A stretch of DNA of 64,000 nt from Pseudomonadota bacterium (lineage in GTDB: Bacteria > Pseudomonadota > Gammaproteobacteria > Xanthomonadales > Rhodanobacteraceae), in assembly GCA_021793195.1 (NCBI GenBank), contig JAJYTG010000001.1, forward strand, positions 62,001-126,000, in the 5' to 3' direction. Both the position numbers and the translations under genes were made by a program. Position 1 is the stretch's first letter. Each line of letters starts with the position of its first letter. This document shows positions 20,755 through 30,170 of the stretch, in pieces. Below the pieces are notes generated by a model, which was not told the origin of the DNA, did no database searches, and was given only the letters and a program-made list of their open reading frames with translations.

Positions 20755-21023
20755 GCGCCCTGCCCCGTGAGCCAGTCTGCCAGACGGCCGTCGCGGTCGG
20801 CGGCAGCCAGCTCGTCGAAGCCGCCCACGTGACGTGCGCCGATGAAGATCTGCGGTACCGTGCGGCGGCCGTGGCTGCGCGCGAGCATGGCCTCGCGCGC
20901 GGCGTGGTCGGTGTCCACGCGCGTTTCGCTATAGGCGAGGCCGCGCGCGGCCAGCAGATTCTTGGCGGCCACGCAGTAGGGGCAGACCGCAGTGGTGTAG
21001 ATCTCGATGGACTGTTGCGACAC
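20751..21023 (-). CDS. grxC: Glutaredoxin 3-type protein
   Basis: A 90-residue glutaredoxin with the dithiol active site Cys14-Pro-Tyr-Cys17, the cis-proline in TVPQIFIG and the glutathione-binding HVGGFDEL. The start is a GTG at 21023 with a GGAG site 7 bases upstream; reading further upstream adds Arg/Pro-rich sequence. It overlaps the AhpD-like gene by 4 bases. Confidence 0.93.
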   Translation of the reverse strand: MSQQSIEIYTTAVCPYCVAAKNLLAARGLAYSETRVDTDHAAREAMLARSHGRRTVPQIFIGARHVGGFDELAAADRDGRLADWLTGQGA

Positions 21024-21130
21024 GGGATGCTCCGGCCTGACGGGTCGAGACGGCTGCGCGGCAGGGTGCCGCGGCCGCAGCGCGTTCAGGATTGGGCCGC
21101 CGCGCCCAAAACGCAAGGCGACGCGGCATC

Positions 21131-21150
21131 CCGGCTGGCTGAACCACGGA
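21131..21150 (+). repeat. Copy B of a possible small intergenic repeat
   Basis: In the 211-base divergent gap between grxC and the M48 protease. Reads CCGG, short GC spacer, then GAACCACGGA, enclosed by a 7-base inverted repeat (GCGACGC 21118-21124, GCGTCGC 21153-21159). See copies at 5832 and 34933. The rest of this gap holds only divergent promoter sequence. Confidence 0.3.
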
Positions 21151-21234
21151 CGGCGTCGCGCTGGCCAGCCTGCGGGGCGCCGGCTAACGTAAGGATCCGC
21201 GGGCGTGCGCCACGGCCCGCGAACCGGGTCCGCC

Positions 21235-22857
21235 ATGCGCCTCCGTCCGTTGCTGCTTTCGCTGTCGATCGCCCTGCTCACCGCCGCCTCCGGGGCCAAG
21301 GACACGGTGCGCCTGCCGCATCTGGGCAGCCGCGCGGACCAGGCCTTCACCCAGGCCGAGGCCCGCGCCTACGGCGCGTCCATGCTGCGGCAGATGCGGG
21401 CGCTGGGCCTGGTGGTGGACGACCCGCTGGCCAACCAGTACCTCAACGCGCTGGGCTACCGGCTGGTGGCGGCCAGCGAATCACCCGGCACCCGCTTCAC
21501 GTTCTTCATTCCGCGCGAGCAGGTCATCAATGCGTTCGCCGCACCCGGCGGCTACGTGGGCATCAACGCCGGCCTGATCATCGCCACTCAAAGCGAGGAC
21601 GAGCTGGCGGCGGTGATGGCGCACGAAATCAGCCACATCGAACAACATCATCTGCAGCGTGCCTTCGACGACGCGCGCAAGATGGGTCCGCTGTACGCGC
21701 TGGTGATGCTGGGGGCGCTGGCGGCGGCGGCCGGCAGCGGCAACGCCAACGCACCGATGGCCATCGCGGCGCTGGGACAGGGTGCCGCGATGCAGCACCA
21801 GATCAACTTCACGCGCAAGGACGAGGCCGAAGCCGATCGTGTGGGCATCCAGACGCTGGCCAACGCCGGATTCGACCCCGACGGCATGGCCGAGTTCTTC
21901 GGACGCATGCAGATGCTGCTGCGTGCCGACAGCGGCGGCTACGAGGTGCCGGCACTGCTGCAGGACCACCCGGTCACCAGCGTACGCATCGCCGAGGCCG
22001 AGGCGCGTGCGCACACGCTGAAGCTGGAAATGGCACGGCGCCGGCTGCCCGGTGGAACCGCACTGCACCTGCCGCGCTGGGAAACCGGCCTGCTGCCGCT
22101 GCCGCTGGCGCGCAACGGCGAGAGCCTGCTGCTGGATCGGGCGCAACGCACCGACGCGCCGGGCAGCGCGCAGGCGCATGCCTACTACCTGATGATGCGC
22201 GAGCGCGTGCGCGTGCTTTCCAGCAACGACCTCAGCGGCCTGCTGCGCTACTACGCCGCCAACCTGGCCGATGATCCTGCATTCGGCACCGCATCCAACC
22301 ACTACGGGTATGCCCTGGTGCTCATGCGCAGCAACCGGGCCGCGGCGGCCATCGCACAGTTGCGGCCGCTGCTGGCCGCGCAGCCCGATAGCCTGCCGCT
22401 GCGGCTGGCGATGGCGCACGCCGAACTGCTGGACGGCCGGCGCAGCGATGCGCTGGCGCGCTATGCGCGCATCAGCCGCGACTGGCCGCGCAACACGGCA
22501 GTGGCGCTGGAATACGCACATGCGCTGATCCTGGGCGGCGACCGCCGCGACGGCAGCACCGCCGAGGCGCTGCTGCGGCCGTTGCTGGACGCCAGCGACG
22601 AGCCCGAGGTCTACCGCACCTACGGGCGCGCCGCGGAGCTGGCCGGGCTGAAAATCCGCGCCGCCGAGGCGTTCGCCGACGCTACCTTCCTCTCCGGACA
22701 TGCGGCCGCGGCACTGGACCAGTTGACCCGTCTCGGCCAGCGCCCGGATCTGGACTATGCCCAGCGCGCGCGGATCGGCGCGCGCATCGCCTTTCTCACG
22801 CCGATCGTGCTGGAGCAGCAGCGGCAGCGCGACAGCGCCACCCGGCACGGCCCGTAA
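21235..22857 (+). CDS. Periplasmic M48 metalloprotease with C-terminal TPR-like region (BepA-like)
   Basis: A 540-residue secreted protein. The signal peptide is about residues 1-22. The M48 protease domain has HEISH (His130, Glu131, His134) and the third zinc ligand in EAEADRVG. The second half is helical and repeat-rich (LAMAHAELLDGRRSDALARY, TYGRAAELAGLKIRAAEAF), like the TPR tail of BepA. BepA-type proteases help assemble outer-membrane proteins and LptD or degrade misfolded ones; this role is inferred from domain order. It lies upstream of phoB but 105 bases with a Pho box separate them. Confidence 0.9.
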   Translation: MRLRPLLLSLSIALLTAASGAKDTVRLPHLGSRADQAFTQAEARAYGASMLRQMRALGLVVDDPLANQYLNALGYRLVAASESPGTRFTFFIPREQVINAFAAPGGYVGINAGLIIATQSEDELAAVMAHEISHIEQHHLQRAFDDARKMGPLYALVMLGALAAAAGSGNANAPMAIAALGQGAAMQHQINFTRKDEAEADRVGIQTLANAGFDPDGMAEFFGRMQMLLRADSGGYEVPALLQDHPVTSVRIAEAEARAHTLKLEMARRRLPGGTALHLPRWETGLLPLPLARNGESLLLDRAQRTDAPGSAQAHAYYLMMRERVRVLSSNDLSGLLRYYAANLADDPAFGTASNHYGYALVLMRSNRAAAAIAQLRPLLAAQPDSLPLRLAMAHAELLDGRRSDALARYARISRDWPRNTAVALEYAHALILGGDRRDGSTAEALLRPLLDASDEPEVYRTYGRAAELAGLKIRAAEAFADATFLSGHAAAALDQLTRLGQRPDLDYAQRARIGARIAFLTPIVLEQQRQRDSATRHGP

Positions 22858-22900
22858 GGTCCATGCCACGGCCGCGGCGGCGCGGTGGCCGGGCCGCCGC

Positions 22901-22918
22901 CTGTCATCGGCCTGCAAT
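22901..22918 (+). promoter_or_regulatory. Pho box upstream of phoB
   Basis: CTGTCAT, four bases (CGGC), CTGCAAT: two 7-base direct repeats in the exact spacing of the PhoB operator. A TAATAAT -10 box (22931-22937) follows 12 bases later, so the box replaces a -35 element. Indicates autoregulation of phoBR. Confidence 0.8.
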
Positions 22919-22962
22919 AGCGGGTCGCTGTAATAATCCCGTCAAAACCACGGGGGTACGGC

Positions 22963-23652
22963 GTGCAGAAGCGCATCCTCATCGTCGAAGACGAAGCGTC
23001 GATCCGCGACATGGTCGCCTTCGCCCTGCGCAAGGCCGGCATGGAGCCGGTACCCGCCGCCGATGCGCGCGCGGCGCAACTGGCCATCGCCGAACAAGTG
23101 CCCGACCTGATCCTGATGGATTGGATGCTGCCCGGACTCAGCGGTCTGGAACTGGCGCGGCGGCTGCGCAGGGAACAGCTCTCGCGCGAGGTGCCCATCA
23201 TCATGCTCACCGCGCGCGGCGAGGAGAGCGACCGGGTCAGCGGTCTGGAGGCCGGCGTCGACGACTACGTGGTCAAGCCATTCTCCTCGCGCGAGCTGGT
23301 GGCGCGCATCCGTGCCGTGCTGCGCCGCAGCCAGGGCGAGGACAGCGAAGGCGTGATCGTGGTCGGCCGGTTGCGCCTGGATACCGCCGCGCACCGCGTC
23401 ACCGCCGACGGCCAGGCGGTACCCATCGGCCCCACCGAGTACCGCCTGCTGCACTTTTTCATGACCCACGTCGACCGGGTCTACTCGCGCCCGCAACTGC
23501 TGGACCACGTCTGGGGCGGCAGCGTGTACGTCGAGGAGCGCACCGTCGACGTGCACATCCGCCGCCTGCGCAAGACCCTGGAGCCGTTCGGCCTGGACGG
23601 CATGGTGCAGACCGTGCGCAGCGCTGGCTACCGCCTGTCCGTCGAGTCCTGA
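22963..23652 (+). CDS. phoB: Phosphate regulon response regulator PhoB
   Basis: A 229-residue OmpR-family regulator. Receiver domain with Glu9-Asp10, phospho-acceptor Asp53 ([11 protein letters not shown]), Thr of LTARG and Lys of VKPFSS; winged-helix domain with [17 protein letters not shown] and SAGYRLS. Starts with GTG at 22963. A Pho box upstream, phoR 3 bases downstream and ppk beyond identify it as PhoB. Confidence 0.96.
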   Translation: MQKRILIVEDEASIRDMVAFALRKAGMEPVPAADARAAQLAIAEQVPDLILMDWMLPGLSGLELARRLRREQLSREVPIIMLTARGEESDRVSGLEAGVDDYVVKPFSSRELVARIRAVLRRSQGEDSEGVIVVGRLRLDTAAHRVTADGQAVPIGPTEYRLLHFFMTHVDRVYSRPQLLDHVWGGSVYVEERTVDVHIRRLRKTLEPFGLDGMVQTVRSAGYRLSVES

Positions 23653-23655
23653 GGA

Positions 23656-24936
23656 ATGCTGCGCACGAGCCGTCCGCGTGCGCTGGCGCTGCTGGCCGTG
23701 TGGCTGCTGGCCGCCACCGCCGCGGGGGCGTGGGCGGGCCACGCGCTGGCCGGATTCGCGCTGGCCTGTTTTGCCGCCCTGCTGCTGCTGGTGCTTCCGC
23801 GCCGGGGCCCGCCCCGCGGCGCCTCTCCCGCTGCGACCGGCATGCCGGTCCGCACCGCCGCACCGGCCGGCGATGTGCGCCGGATCCGCCGCCTGGCCAC
23901 GCAATTCCGTGCGCTGCGCGACGCGGTGGCGGCACTGTCCGACGCGGTGGTGCTGCTGGATGCCGGGTACCGCGCGCTGTGGTTCAACGCCGCCGCCGGC
24001 CGGCTGCTGGGGCTGCAGCGTCCGCAGCATCTGCGCCAGGACCTGCGCACACTGCTGGCGGGCAGCAATCCCATCGGTCCCTGGCTGGCGCAGGATGGCC
24101 AGCCGCCGCTGGAGGATGCCCACGCGCCGGCCGATGCCAACGTGCACCTCAGCCTCACGCTGATCCCGGTCGGCAGCGGCCAGCGCCTGCTGCTGGCGCG
24201 CGACATCAGCGCGCTGGTGCGGCTGGAGCAGATGCGCCGCGACTTCGTGGCCAACGTCTCGCACGAACTGCGCACGCCGCTGACGGTCATCCACGGCTAT
24301 CTCGAACTGCTCGACCCCGAGGACGTGCCGCAACTGGCGGGAGTGCTCGCCGACATGCGCGCGCAGTCCAAGCGCATGGCACAGATCGTCGAGGATCTGC
24401 TGACCCTCTCGCGCCTGGAGACGCAGAGCGGCTTCAGCGAGGAGCCGGTGGCGATGGCGCCGCTGCTGGCCACCCTGCGCCGCGAGGCGGAGGCACTCAG
24501 CCAAGGGCGCCATCGCATCGTGCTGGAAGCCGCCTGCCCGTCCGACCTGCTGGGCTCGCTGAAGGATCTGCACAGTGCGTTCTCCAACCTGGTCAGCAAC
24601 GCGGTGCGCTACACGCCCAGCGGCGGCAGCATCAGCATCCGCTGGACGCGGCGCGAGGATGGGCGCGGCGCTTTCTCGGTCACCGACACCGGCTACGGCA
24701 TCCCCGCCCACCACATCAGCCGCCTGACCGAGCGCTTCTACCGGGTGTCCTCCAGCCGTTCGCGCGAACTGGGCGGCACCGGTCTCGGCCTGTCCATCGT
24801 CAAACACGCGCTGGGCATGCACCAGGCGCAGATCGAGATCCGCAGCGAGCCCGGCCAGGGCTCGACCTTCACCGCGGTGTTTCCGCGCGAGCGCCTGCTG
24901 CCGGCGCCTGGAGGTGCCGCCCCGGCCACCGACTGA
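23656..24936 (+). CDS. phoR: Phosphate regulon sensor kinase PhoR
   Basis: A 426-residue inner-membrane histidine kinase. Two closely spaced hydrophobic segments (about 10-28 and 30-47) leave almost no periplasmic loop, as in PhoR. A PAS-like domain (about 90-180) precedes HisKA with phospho-His203 (VSHELRTPLT) and the ATPase domain (NLVSNAVRYTPSGG, DTGYGI, GLGLSIVKH). The ATG lies 3 bases after the phoB stop. Confidence 0.95.
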   Translation: MLRTSRPRALALLAVWLLAATAAGAWAGHALAGFALACFAALLLLVLPRRGPPRGASPAATGMPVRTAAPAGDVRRIRRLATQFRALRDAVAALSDAVVLLDAGYRALWFNAAAGRLLGLQRPQHLRQDLRTLLAGSNPIGPWLAQDGQPPLEDAHAPADANVHLSLTLIPVGSGQRLLLARDISALVRLEQMRRDFVANVSHELRTPLTVIHGYLELLDPEDVPQLAGVLADMRAQSKRMAQIVEDLLTLSRLETQSGFSEEPVAMAPLLATLRREAEALSQGRHRIVLEAACPSDLLGSLKDLHSAFSNLVSNAVRYTPSGGSISIRWTRREDGRGAFSVTDTGYGIPAHHISRLTERFYRVSSSRSRELGGTGLGLSIVKHALGMHQAQIEIRSEPGQGSTFTAVFPRERLLPAPGGAAPATD

Positions 24937-25017
24937 ACCGCGCCGCAGCCCGCCTGCCGGCGGCCCTTGCCCGGCGGCGCAGCGAGCGCGATGCTGGCCG
25001 GCCGCACGGAACCGATC

Positions 25018-27090
25018 ATGGACGCGCCGACCGATCTCACCCGCCCGGAGCTGTACCTCAACCGCGAGCTGGCCGCGCTGGAGTTCAACTTCCGCGTGCT
25101 CGCGCAGGCGCGCGACCCGCGCATGCCGCTGCTGGAACGCATGCGCTTCCTGTGCATCAGCTCCAGCAATCTCGACGAGTTCTTCGAGGTGCGCGTGGCT
25201 GTGCTGCGCCAGCACATCGCCTTCGGCGACGCCCGCCCCGGCTCCGACGGCATGCCGCCGCAGGATGTCCTGGCGCGCATCCGCGAGCGCGCGCTGGAAC
25301 TGGTGTCCGGGCAGTACCGCGTATGGTCCGACGAACTGCAGCCGGCACTGGCCGAGGAGGGCGTGCGCTTCCTCACCCGCGACCGCTGGAACGCGCGCCA
25401 GCGGCGCTGGCTGCAGGGCTATTTCCGCAACGAGATCCTGCCGGTGCTCTCGCCGCTGGGCCTCGACCCGGCGCATCCGTTCCCGCGCATCCTCAACAAG
25501 AGCCTCAACATCGCCGTGGTGCTCGAGGGCCGCGACGCCTTCGGCCGCGCCGGACACATGGCACTGGTGCGTGCGCCGCGCTCGCTGCCGCGACTGATCC
25601 GGCTGCCGCCACAGGTCTCCGAAGCGCCCTTCGAGTTCGTATTCCTGGCCGGACTGCTGCAGCAGTTCGCCGACGAGATGTTCCCGGGCTTCAAGGTGCA
25701 GGGCTCGTACCAGTTCCGGGTCACCCGCAACAGCGAGCTCAGTGTCGAGGAGGAGGAAGTCGAGAACCTGGCCAGCGCGCTGTCGGCGGAGCTGGCCGTG
25801 CGCGGCTACGCGCGGCCGGTGCGGCTGGAGGTCGCCGAGAACTGCCCCCGCGGCATCACCGACCTGCTGATGGCCAACTTCGAGTTGAGCGAGCAGGACG
25901 TGTACCGCTGCGCGGGTCCGGTCAATCTCAGCCGCGTCGTGTCCATCTACGACCAGGTCGAACGCCCCGATCTGAAGTTCCGGCCGTTCACGCCGCGGCT
26001 GGACCCTGCGCTGGTGCAGGGCGGCAACGTGTTCGAGGTGATCGGCAAGCGCGACGTGCTGCTGCACCACCCCTACGAATCGTTCCAGTCGGTGATGGAG
26101 CTGCTGCGGCAGGCCGCCTCCGATCCCGACGTGCTGGCCATCAAACAGACGCTGTACCGCGTCGGCAGCGAGTCGCCGCTGGTCGAGCACCTGGTCGAAG
26201 CCGCGCGCGCCGGCAAGGACGTGACGGTGGTGGTGGAACTGCGCGCGAGATTCGACGAAGAGGCCAACATCCATCTGGCCAACCGCCTGCAGAGCGCCGG
26301 CGTGCAGGTGGTGTACGGCGTGGTCGGCTACAAGACTCACGCCAAGATGCTGCTGGTGGTGCGCCGCGAAGGCCGGCGCCTGCGCCGCTACGTTCACCTG
26401 TCCACCGGCAACTACCACCAGGTCACCTCGCTGCTGTACACCGACCTGGGGCTGATGACCGCACACGCCGAGATCGGCGAGGACGTGCACAAGGTGTTCC
26501 AGCAGCTCTCCGGGCTGGGCCCGGAAATCCGGTTGAAGCGTCTCCTGCAATCGCCGTTCACCCTCTATCGCGGACTGATGCAGCGCATCGAGCGCGAAAT
26601 CACCCACGCGGCGTCCGGGCGGCCCGCGCGCATCGTGGCGCGCATCAACGCCCTCAACGAACCCAGCGTGGTCGAGGCGCTGTACCGCGCGTCCATGGCG
26701 GGGGTCGAGGTCGATCTCATCGTGCGCGGTGCCTGCACGCTGCGGCCGGGGATGCCCGGGGTGTCTGAGCGCATCCGCGTGCGTTCGGTGGTGGGGCGTT
26801 TCCTCGAGCACAGCCGTGTCTACTGGTTCGCCAACGACGGTCATCCGGAGCTGTTCTGTTCGAGTGCCGACTGGATGGAGCGCAACCTGATGCACCGCAT
26901 CGAGGTGTGCTTTCCCATCCTCGATTCCCGGCTGGCCCAGCGTGTCCATGACGAGGCGCTGGCCAACTACCTGGCCGACAACACGCAAGCCTGGCTGCTG
27001 CAACCCGACGGGCGCTACACGCGCGTGCAGCGCGGCGAGGATCCGGCGCATTCGGCGCAGCGTACGCTGCTGGCCAAGCTCGCCGGCTGA
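25018..27090 (+). CDS. ppk: Polyphosphate kinase 1
   Basis: A 690-residue PPK1 that makes polyphosphate from ATP. Family blocks: SSSNLDEFFEVRV at the N-terminus, the tunnel residues of YESFQSVMELL, phospho-histidine His441 in YKTHAKM, YVHLSTGNYH, and a second conserved His598 in FLEHSRVYWF. The ATG at 25018 gives normal length; an ATG at 24991 would add nine residues. Following phoBR by 81 bases, it is probably part of the Pho regulon. Confidence 0.97.
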   Translation: MDAPTDLTRPELYLNRELAALEFNFRVLAQARDPRMPLLERMRFLCISSSNLDEFFEVRVAVLRQHIAFGDARPGSDGMPPQDVLARIRERALELVSGQYRVWSDELQPALAEEGVRFLTRDRWNARQRRWLQGYFRNEILPVLSPLGLDPAHPFPRILNKSLNIAVVLEGRDAFGRAGHMALVRAPRSLPRLIRLPPQVSEAPFEFVFLAGLLQQFADEMFPGFKVQGSYQFRVTRNSELSVEEEEVENLASALSAELAVRGYARPVRLEVAENCPRGITDLLMANFELSEQDVYRCAGPVNLSRVVSIYDQVERPDLKFRPFTPRLDPALVQGGNVFEVIGKRDVLLHHPYESFQSVMELLRQAASDPDVLAIKQTLYRVGSESPLVEHLVEAARAGKDVTVVVELRARFDEEANIHLANRLQSAGVQVVYGVVGYKTHAKMLLVVRREGRRLRRYVHLSTGNYHQVTSLLYTDLGLMTAHAEIGEDVHKVFQQLSGLGPEIRLKRLLQSPFTLYRGLMQRIEREITHAASGRPARIVARINALNEPSVVEALYRASMAGVEVDLIVRGACTLRPGMPGVSERIRVRSVVGRFLEHSRVYWFANDGHPELFCSSADWMERNLMHRIEVCFPILDSRLAQRVHDEALANYLADNTQAWLLQPDGRYTRVQRGEDPAHSAQRTLLAKLAG

Positions 27091-27133
27091 TCCGCGACCC
27101 GGCCGGAACGCGATGCGACCCGCGCCGGCGCGC

Positions 27134-27139
27134 TAGAAT
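27134..27139 (+). promoter_or_regulatory. -10 box for the leucine-type dehydrogenase
   Basis: TAGAAT followed by ACGCG in the 150-base gap after ppk; the start codon is about 100 bases downstream, so the leader would be longer than others in this window. Confidence 0.45.
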
Positions 27140-27240
27140 ACGCGCCCCATCGCGCGCTCTGACGCGGCCGAGGCCGCCGGCGCGCTCCGCCCGTCCATCG
27201 CGCCGCCGTGCCGGCGCGCCACGCTCCGGAGCTCCCCCGC

Positions 27241-28341
27241 ATGATCTTCGAAACCCTCGGCACCTACGGCCACGAACAGGTCGTGTTCTGCCACCAGAAG
27301 GACGTCGGCCTGAAGGCCATCATCGCCATCCACAACACCGTGCTGGGGCCCTCGCTGGGCGGTCTGCGCATGTGGGCCTACAAGACCGAGCAGGAAGCGC
27401 TGAACGACGTGTTGCGCCTCTCGCGCGGCATGACCTACAAGAACGCGGTGGCCGGCCTCAACCTGGGCGGCGGCAAGGCGGTGATCATCGGCGATCCGAC
27501 CCGCGACAAGTCCGAGGCGCTGTTCCGCGCCTTCGGCCGCTTCGTGCAGTCGCTGGGCGGACGCTACATCACCGCCGAGGACGTCGGCATCGACGTCAAC
27601 GACATGGAATACGTGTTCCGCGAAACCGAGTTCGTCACCGGCGTGCACCAGGTGCACGGCGGCTCCGGCGATCCCTCGCCCTTTACCGCGTACGGCACGC
27701 TGCAGGGCCTGATGGCCGCGCTCAACCACAGGTACGGCCACGAGGACGTGGGCAAGCTCAGCTACGCCGTGCAGGGCGTGGGCCATGTGGGCATGGAGTT
27801 CGTCAAGCTGCTGCGCGAGCAGGGGGCCAAGGTGTTCGTCACCGACATCAACAAAGCGGCCGTGCAGCGCTGCGTGGACGAGTACGGCTGCGAGGCGGTG
27901 GCGCTGGACGAGATCTACGACGTGGACGCCGAGGTCTACAGCCCGGCGGCACTGGGTGGCACCGTCAATGAGCAGACCCTGCCACGCCTCAGGTGCAAGA
28001 TCATCTGCGGCCCCGCCAACAACCAGCTGGCCAGCGACGCCGTCGGCGACGAGGTCAGCAGGCGCGGCATCCTGTACGCACCCGACTACGCGGTGAACGC
28101 GGGCGGCGTGATGAACGTGTCGCTGGAGATCGACGGCTACAACCGCGAGCGCGCCATGCGCATGATGCGCACGATTTACTACAACGTCGGACGCATCTTC
28201 CAGATCGCCGAACGGGACAGCATCCCCACCTACAAGGCCGCCGACCGCATGGCCGAGGAACGCATCGCCACCATCGGCAAGATCAAGTTGGCGACCATGG
28301 GCAACGGTCCGCGTTTCCTGGGCCGCATGCGCGGGCAGTGA
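27241..28341 (+). CDS. Leucine/valine dehydrogenase family (Glu/Leu/Phe/Val dehydrogenase)
   Basis: A 366-residue NAD-dependent amino-acid dehydrogenase, the length of leucine dehydrogenase. Seen: the glycine-rich [10 protein letters not shown], the catalytic lysines Lys67 ([17 protein letters not shown]) and Lys79, [11 protein letters not shown], the GHVGxEF-type Rossmann loop, and ANNQLA. It would deaminate leucine, valine or isoleucine to the 2-oxo acids. The neighbour 88 bases downstream is isovaleryl-CoA dehydrogenase, which favours leucine as substrate; the oxo-acid dehydrogenase complex that links them is not in the window. The ATG at 27241 has a GGAG site. Confidence 0.88.
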   Translation: MIFETLGTYGHEQVVFCHQKDVGLKAIIAIHNTVLGPSLGGLRMWAYKTEQEALNDVLRLSRGMTYKNAVAGLNLGGGKAVIIGDPTRDKSEALFRAFGRFVQSLGGRYITAEDVGIDVNDMEYVFRETEFVTGVHQVHGGSGDPSPFTAYGTLQGLMAALNHRYGHEDVGKLSYAVQGVGHVGMEFVKLLREQGAKVFVTDINKAAVQRCVDEYGCEAVALDEIYDVDAEVYSPAALGGTVNEQTLPRLRCKIICGPANNQLASDAVGDEVSRRGILYAPDYAVNAGGVMNVSLEIDGYNRERAMRMMRTIYYNVGRIFQIAERDSIPTYKAADRMAEERIATIGKIKLATMGNGPRFLGRMRGQ

Positions 28342-28429
28342 CCAATGCGCGCGGTCGGGCATCCTGCCGCGACGTGCGCGATACGGGCGCGGAGCGGCCG
28401 CGCCCGGTCCGAGCCATCCGGAGCCAACC

Positions 28430-29587
28430 ATGCGCCCTTTCTCCCTCGGTGACGACCTCGACCTGCTGCGCGAGACGGTGCACGCCTTCGCCGAGAAGGA
28501 GATTGCGCCGCGCGCCGACCGCATCGACCGCGAAAACGCCTTCCCCGCCGACCTCTGGCGCAAGCTCGGTGAACTGGGCCTGCTAGGCATCACCGTCGCG
28601 CCGGAGTACGGCGGCAGCGGAATGGGCTATCTGGCCCACCTGGTGGCCATGGAGGAGATCTCGCGCGCATCCGGCAGCGTGGGCCTCAGCTACGGCGCGC
28701 ACAGCAATCTGTGCGTCAACAACATCTTCCTCAACGGCACGACGGAACAGAAACGGCGCCTGCTGCCCAAACTGTGCAGCGGCGAGTGGGTGGGTGCACT
28801 GGCGATGAGCGAACCGGGCTCGGGCTCGGACGTGGTCGGTTCGATGGCGTGCCGCGCCGAACGCAAGGGCGACGGCTGGATCGCCAACGGCTCGAAAATG
28901 TGGATCACCAACGGCCCCGACGCAGACGTGCTGCTGGTGTACATGCGCACCGCCGGGCGCGAGGCCGGCAGCCGCTGCCTGACCGCTTTCATCGTCGAGA
29001 AAAGCATGCCCGGCTTCCGCACCGCGCAGAAGCTGGACAAGCTGGGCATGCGCGGCTCCAACACCTGCGAACTGGTGTTCGAGAACTGCGAGATCGCCGA
29101 TGCCAACCGCGTCGGTGAAGTCAACGAGGGCGTGCGCGTGCTGATGAGCGGGCTGGACAGCGAGCGCCTGGTGCTCTCCGGCGGCCCGATCGGCCTAATG
29201 CAGGCGGCGCTGGACCTGACCCTGCCCTACGTGCGCGAACGCAAGCAGTTCGGTGCGCCGATCGGCACCTTCGAACTGATGCAGGCCAAGATCGCGGACA
29301 TGTACACCGCGCTGCAGTCCAGCCGCGGCTACGCCTACATGGTGGCGCGGCAGTTCGACGCCGGCCAGCGCTCGCGCATCGATCCGGCGTCATGCCTGCT
29401 GCTGGCCAGCGACAACGCCGTGCAGATCGCGCTGGAGGCCATCCAGGCGCTGGGCGGCAACGGCTACATCAACGACTACCCGGCCGGCCGCATCCTGCGC
29501 GATGCCAAGCTGTACGCCATCGGCGCGGGCACCAACGAAATCCGCCGCATGCTGATCGGCCGCGAGCTCTATCACGGCAAGTCCTGA
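28430..29587 (+). CDS. ivd: Isovaleryl-CoA dehydrogenase
   Basis: A 385-residue flavin acyl-CoA dehydrogenase, oxidising isovaleryl-CoA to 3-methylcrotonyl-CoA. The catalytic base sits in the isovaleryl-type position: Glu245 in [13 protein letters not shown]. The usual C-terminal Glu of other acyl-CoA dehydrogenases is Gly here ([12 protein letters not shown]), the distinguishing pattern of this enzyme. Other motifs: [29 protein letters not shown]. First recognised step of the leucine catabolic set (ivd, mccB, hydratase, mccA, HMG-CoA lyase), the rest of which lies 6-14 kb further on. Confidence 0.95.
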   Translation: MRPFSLGDDLDLLRETVHAFAEKEIAPRADRIDRENAFPADLWRKLGELGLLGITVAPEYGGSGMGYLAHLVAMEEISRASGSVGLSYGAHSNLCVNNIFLNGTTEQKRRLLPKLCSGEWVGALAMSEPGSGSDVVGSMACRAERKGDGWIANGSKMWITNGPDADVLLVYMRTAGREAGSRCLTAFIVEKSMPGFRTAQKLDKLGMRGSNTCELVFENCEIADANRVGEVNEGVRVLMSGLDSERLVLSGGPIGLMQAALDLTLPYVRERKQFGAPIGTFELMQAKIADMYTALQSSRGYAYMVARQFDAGQRSRIDPASCLLLASDNAVQIALEAIQALGGNGYINDYPAGRILRDAKLYAIGAGTNEIRRMLIGRELYHGKS

Positions 29588-29618
29588 GCGATCGCACCGC
29601 AGGTCGCGCCCGCCCATA

Positions 29619-29632
29619 TTACGCAATCGTAA
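29619..29632. promoter_or_regulatory. Perfect palindrome upstream of the lipoprotein-BNR gene pair
   Basis: TTACG, CAAT, CGTAA: a 5-base inverted repeat with 4-base spacer, AT-rich against this background, 56 bases before the lipoprotein start. It has the dimensions of a dimeric regulator site, but no regulator is recognised. Confidence 0.35.
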
Positions 29633-29687
29633 CTTGCCGCATCCTCCCGCCGGCGCTGTGATGGCGCAACGGAGGGGGGCGCAAGCG

Positions 29688-30170
29688 ATGCGCGGCATGG
29701 ACACAGCCTTGATCGCCGGTTTCCTGGGTGCGACCACACTGCTGGCCGCAGGCTGCAGCGCACTGCCATTGCACGCAGCGCCCGAAAGCGCAGCACCCGA
29801 CTACAGAGCAGAGACCGCCGCACCCGCGGTGCGCGTCGACGTGCGTACGCTGGGCGCGCTGCAGGCCGCACTCATCGTGCATCTGACTACCCGCTCACCG
29901 CTGGCCGAGGTGATCGTGTCGATCGACCAGCAGGGCACCGCATTGTCCGTGCAGCCCGCCGCATGCCGCTTCGCACCACTGCGGCCGCCCGTGGTCCGGC
30001 ATGCCTCCGCGCCGCCCTATCCGCTGCCGGCCATCCCGCTGTGCAGCCTGGTGCTGAGCGCGCCGCGCGGCGGGCGTTATCCGGTCACCGTGCGCGTGAC
30101 CGACGGTCACGGCCGTGATCTCGTCACCCCCATCCGCACCACCATCGTCATGCAAGGGGAATCACCGTGA
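29688..30170 (+). CDS. Hypothetical lipoprotein
   Basis: A 160-residue protein not recognised. A hydrophobic leader (residues 4-20) ends in LLAAGC, a fair lipobox, so lipidation at that Cys and membrane attachment are likely. The mature part has two further Cys and a beta-rich pattern (LAEVIVSIDQQG, YPVTVRVTDGHGRDL) resembling an Ig-like fold. The ATG at 29688 follows a strong purine-rich site. Its stop overlaps the GTG of the BNR protein gene (GTGA), so the two are coupled and probably work together at the envelope. Confidence 0.7.
   Translation: MRGMDTALIAGFLGATTLLAAGCSALPLHAAPESAAPDYRAETAAPAVRVDVRTLGALQAALIVHLTTRSPLAEVIVSIDQQGTALSVQPAACRFAPLRPPVVRHASAPPYPLPAIPLCSLVLSAPRGGRYPVTVRVTDGHGRDLVTPIRTTIVMQGESP

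Noticed and set aside
22942-27051. 1369-codon open frame on the minus strand
   Set aside because: It is antisense to phoB, phoR and ppk, all with full motifs. Long antisense frames arise from high GC at third positions; its composition (His/Gln/Ala/Arg-rich) is typical of such shadows.
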